Below are positions 62,850 through 64,000 of a stretch of DNA of 64,000 nt, piece by piece. Position 1 is the stretch's first letter; every line of letters starts with the position of its first letter. Both the position numbers and the translations under genes were made by a program. The notes beneath the pieces were generated by a model. It did not search any database and was not told where the DNA came from. It was given only the letters and a program-made list of their open reading frames with translations. The DNA is from an uncultured cyanobacterium (GTDB taxonomy: Bacteria > Cyanobacteriota > Cyanobacteriia > Cyanobacteriales > Nostocaceae). The DNA lies in NCBI GenBank assembly GCA_903903925.1, contig CAIVAU010000160.1, forward strand, positions 1 to 64,000, read 5' to 3'.

Positions 62850-63896
62850 ATGACTACAACAAGAATTTCCATGGAGACAGGTCGTGATTGGCTCCAACAG
62901 CTGATCACGAGCGAGACATTTGTTTATCTGATAAAGCGACTCTTGCAAGCGCTGTTAACTTTGTTATTGGCCTCAGCGTTGTCGTTTCTAATCATTCAAA
63001 TGGCTCCGGGAGATTATGTAGACACGCTACGACAAAACCCAAAAATTTCTCCAGAAAGAATTGAGGAGCTAAAGCGACAGTTTGGTCTTGATCGCTCTTG
63101 GCCAGAGCAATATGGACTCTGGCTTTGGCGTGTCTTGACTAAGGGAGATTTTGGCACGAGTTTTGTTTACCAACGCTCAGTCTCGTCCCTGTTGTGGGAG
63201 CGGGTACCGGCAACACTGCTGTTAGCGATCACTTCTTTAGTTATGACCTGGGCGATCGCCATTCCCTTAGGAATCATCGCCGCCGTTCAGCAAAATCGAT
63301 CTTCTGATCGAATTTTACAAGTATTGAGCTATGCCGGACAAGGATTTCCCAGTTTCATCACCGCCCTATTACTGCTGATTTTCGCCCAAAACGCCTCACC
63401 TCTATTTCCAGTGGGCAGTATGACTAGCATCGATCACAACGAACTCTCGTGGTTTGGTCAAGCCCTCGATATCGGTTGGCATATGATTTTACCTACTATC
63501 GCTTTAAGTATCACAAGCTTTGCTGGTTTGCAGCGCTTTACTCGGGGTCAATTGTTAGATGTACTACGTGAAGATTACATCCAAACAGCTCGTGCCAAAG
63601 GACTACCAGAAAACCGCGTGATCTACGTTCATGCTCTCCGGAATGCGATCAATCCCCTAATAACCTTGTTGGGTTTTGAGTTAGCTGGTTTATTAAGCGG
63701 TGCGTTTATTGCTGAATTTTTCTTCAACTGGCCCGGTTTAGGGAGATTAACCATACAAGCCGTGCAATCTCAAGATTTGTATTTACTCATGGCAAGTTTG
63801 ATGATGGGAGCAGTGCTGTTAATAATTGGTAACTTGCTAGCAGACTTAATGCTAAAAGCAGCAGATCCTCGCATTAGCTTGGAAAATTTGAATTAG
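62850..63896 (+). CDS. ABC transporter permease, oligopeptide/dipeptide (DppB) type
   Basis: The 348-residue permease (start ATG 62850, just after the repeats) has the DppB family layout: IKRLLQALLTLLLASALSFL, QMAPGDYVDTLRQNPKISPE, RIEELKRQFGLDRSWPEQYG, then the coupling loop LRRLRNAINPL-like RVIYVHALRNAINPLITLLG and GAFIAEFFFNWPGLGRLTIQ. Six helices. Peptide, nickel or similar importer; its DppC, ATPase and binding-protein partners are outside the window or elsewhere. The TAG stop (63894-63896) is the first triplet of the MITE. Confidence 0.92.
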   Translation: MTTTRISMETGRDWLQQLITSETFVYLIKRLLQALLTLLLASALSFLIIQMAPGDYVDTLRQNPKISPERIEELKRQFGLDRSWPEQYGLWLWRVLTKGDFGTSFVYQRSVSSLLWERVPATLLLAITSLVMTWAIAIPLGIIAAVQQNRSSDRILQVLSYAGQGFPSFITALLLLIFAQNASPLFPVGSMTSIDHNELSWFGQALDIGWHMILPTIALSITSFAGLQRFTRGQLLDVLREDYIQTARAKGLPENRVIYVHALRNAINPLITLLGFELAGLLSGAFIAEFFFNWPGLGRLTIQAVQSQDLYLLMASLMMGAVLLIIGNLLADLMLKAADPRISLENLN

Positions 63897-63989
63897 ACAT
63901 AGCCGTGAAAATTCATGATGCATTCGCTTAAATCCTTGGTAGTAGGGGCGTATTGCAATACGCCCCTACATGATTCCTGGAGATGTCTA
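63894..63989. repeat. MITE-like element, family E copy 2 (96 bp)
   Basis: Ends TAGACAT/ATGTCTA, central perfect palindrome on GGGGCGTATTG/CAATACGCCCC. It is the same as 20097-20189 apart from a few changes and a 3-base GTA insertion before the palindrome. Its first three bases are the stop codon of the permease gene. Confidence 0.85.
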
Positions 63990-64000
63990 TTAGTTAGTTC

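Overview
The window reads as chromosome of a filamentous, probably heterocyst-forming cyanobacterium (order Nostocales). This is inferred from frequent GCGATCGC (HIP1) octamers, long heptameric short tandem repeats (STRR) between genes, several XisH/XisI pairs, Uma2-family genes, a CyaC-type adenylate cyclase, and DUF3038/DUF4335/DUF4168 proteins. No rRNA or CRISPR array was seen; one tRNA (Gly, UCC) is present.

Layout. 1-17.3 kb is mostly chromosomal core: the tail of a Ser/Thr kinase, a Tll0287-like haem sensor, an FHA protein, a sugar-binding lipoprotein, an MFS carrier, accD, prepilin peptidase, leuB, a PsiE-like protein, a terminator-bearing 35-codon ORF, a DUF4168 protein, rtcB, and a large hybrid histidine kinase. 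rtcB is split exactly between two codons by a 340-nt stretch that folds as a group I intron with no ORF.

17.5-37.7 kb is an accessory island. It holds four xisH-xisI operons, all with an identical 13-nt gene overlap; three of them sit directly behind, or fused to, antitoxin-like or toxin-remnant sequence. It also holds a PIN/RHH toxin-antitoxin pair, DUF433/DUF5615 and UPF0175 pieces, a NERD-UvrD helicase, a Ser/Thr kinase facing a DEAD/DEAH helicase, and a decayed BREX-like block (DUF4007 plus a brxL that has lost its ATPase core). Broken Uma2 and flavin-oxidoreductase genes and several MITE-like repeats lie among them. A sugar porter and a TauD-like dioxygenase interrupt it.

37.8-64 kb returns to core functions: two tandem glutathione-reductase paralogues, hisC, a GNAT acetyltransferase, cyaC, a TonB-like protein, tRNA-Gly, an intact Uma2 gene, the pstSCAB phosphate operon with a Pho-box-like site upstream, bioY and lspA, an FHA-fused class A penicillin-binding protein, DUF4335/DUF3038, apt, and an oligopeptide-type ABC permease whose stop codon overlaps a MITE end.

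The strongest novel candidates are the rtcB group I intron, the xisHI/antitoxin grafts with fixed overlap, and the BREX remnant bounded on one side by an xisI gene and on the other by a copy of that gene's tail. All family names come from reading motifs; no database search was run.
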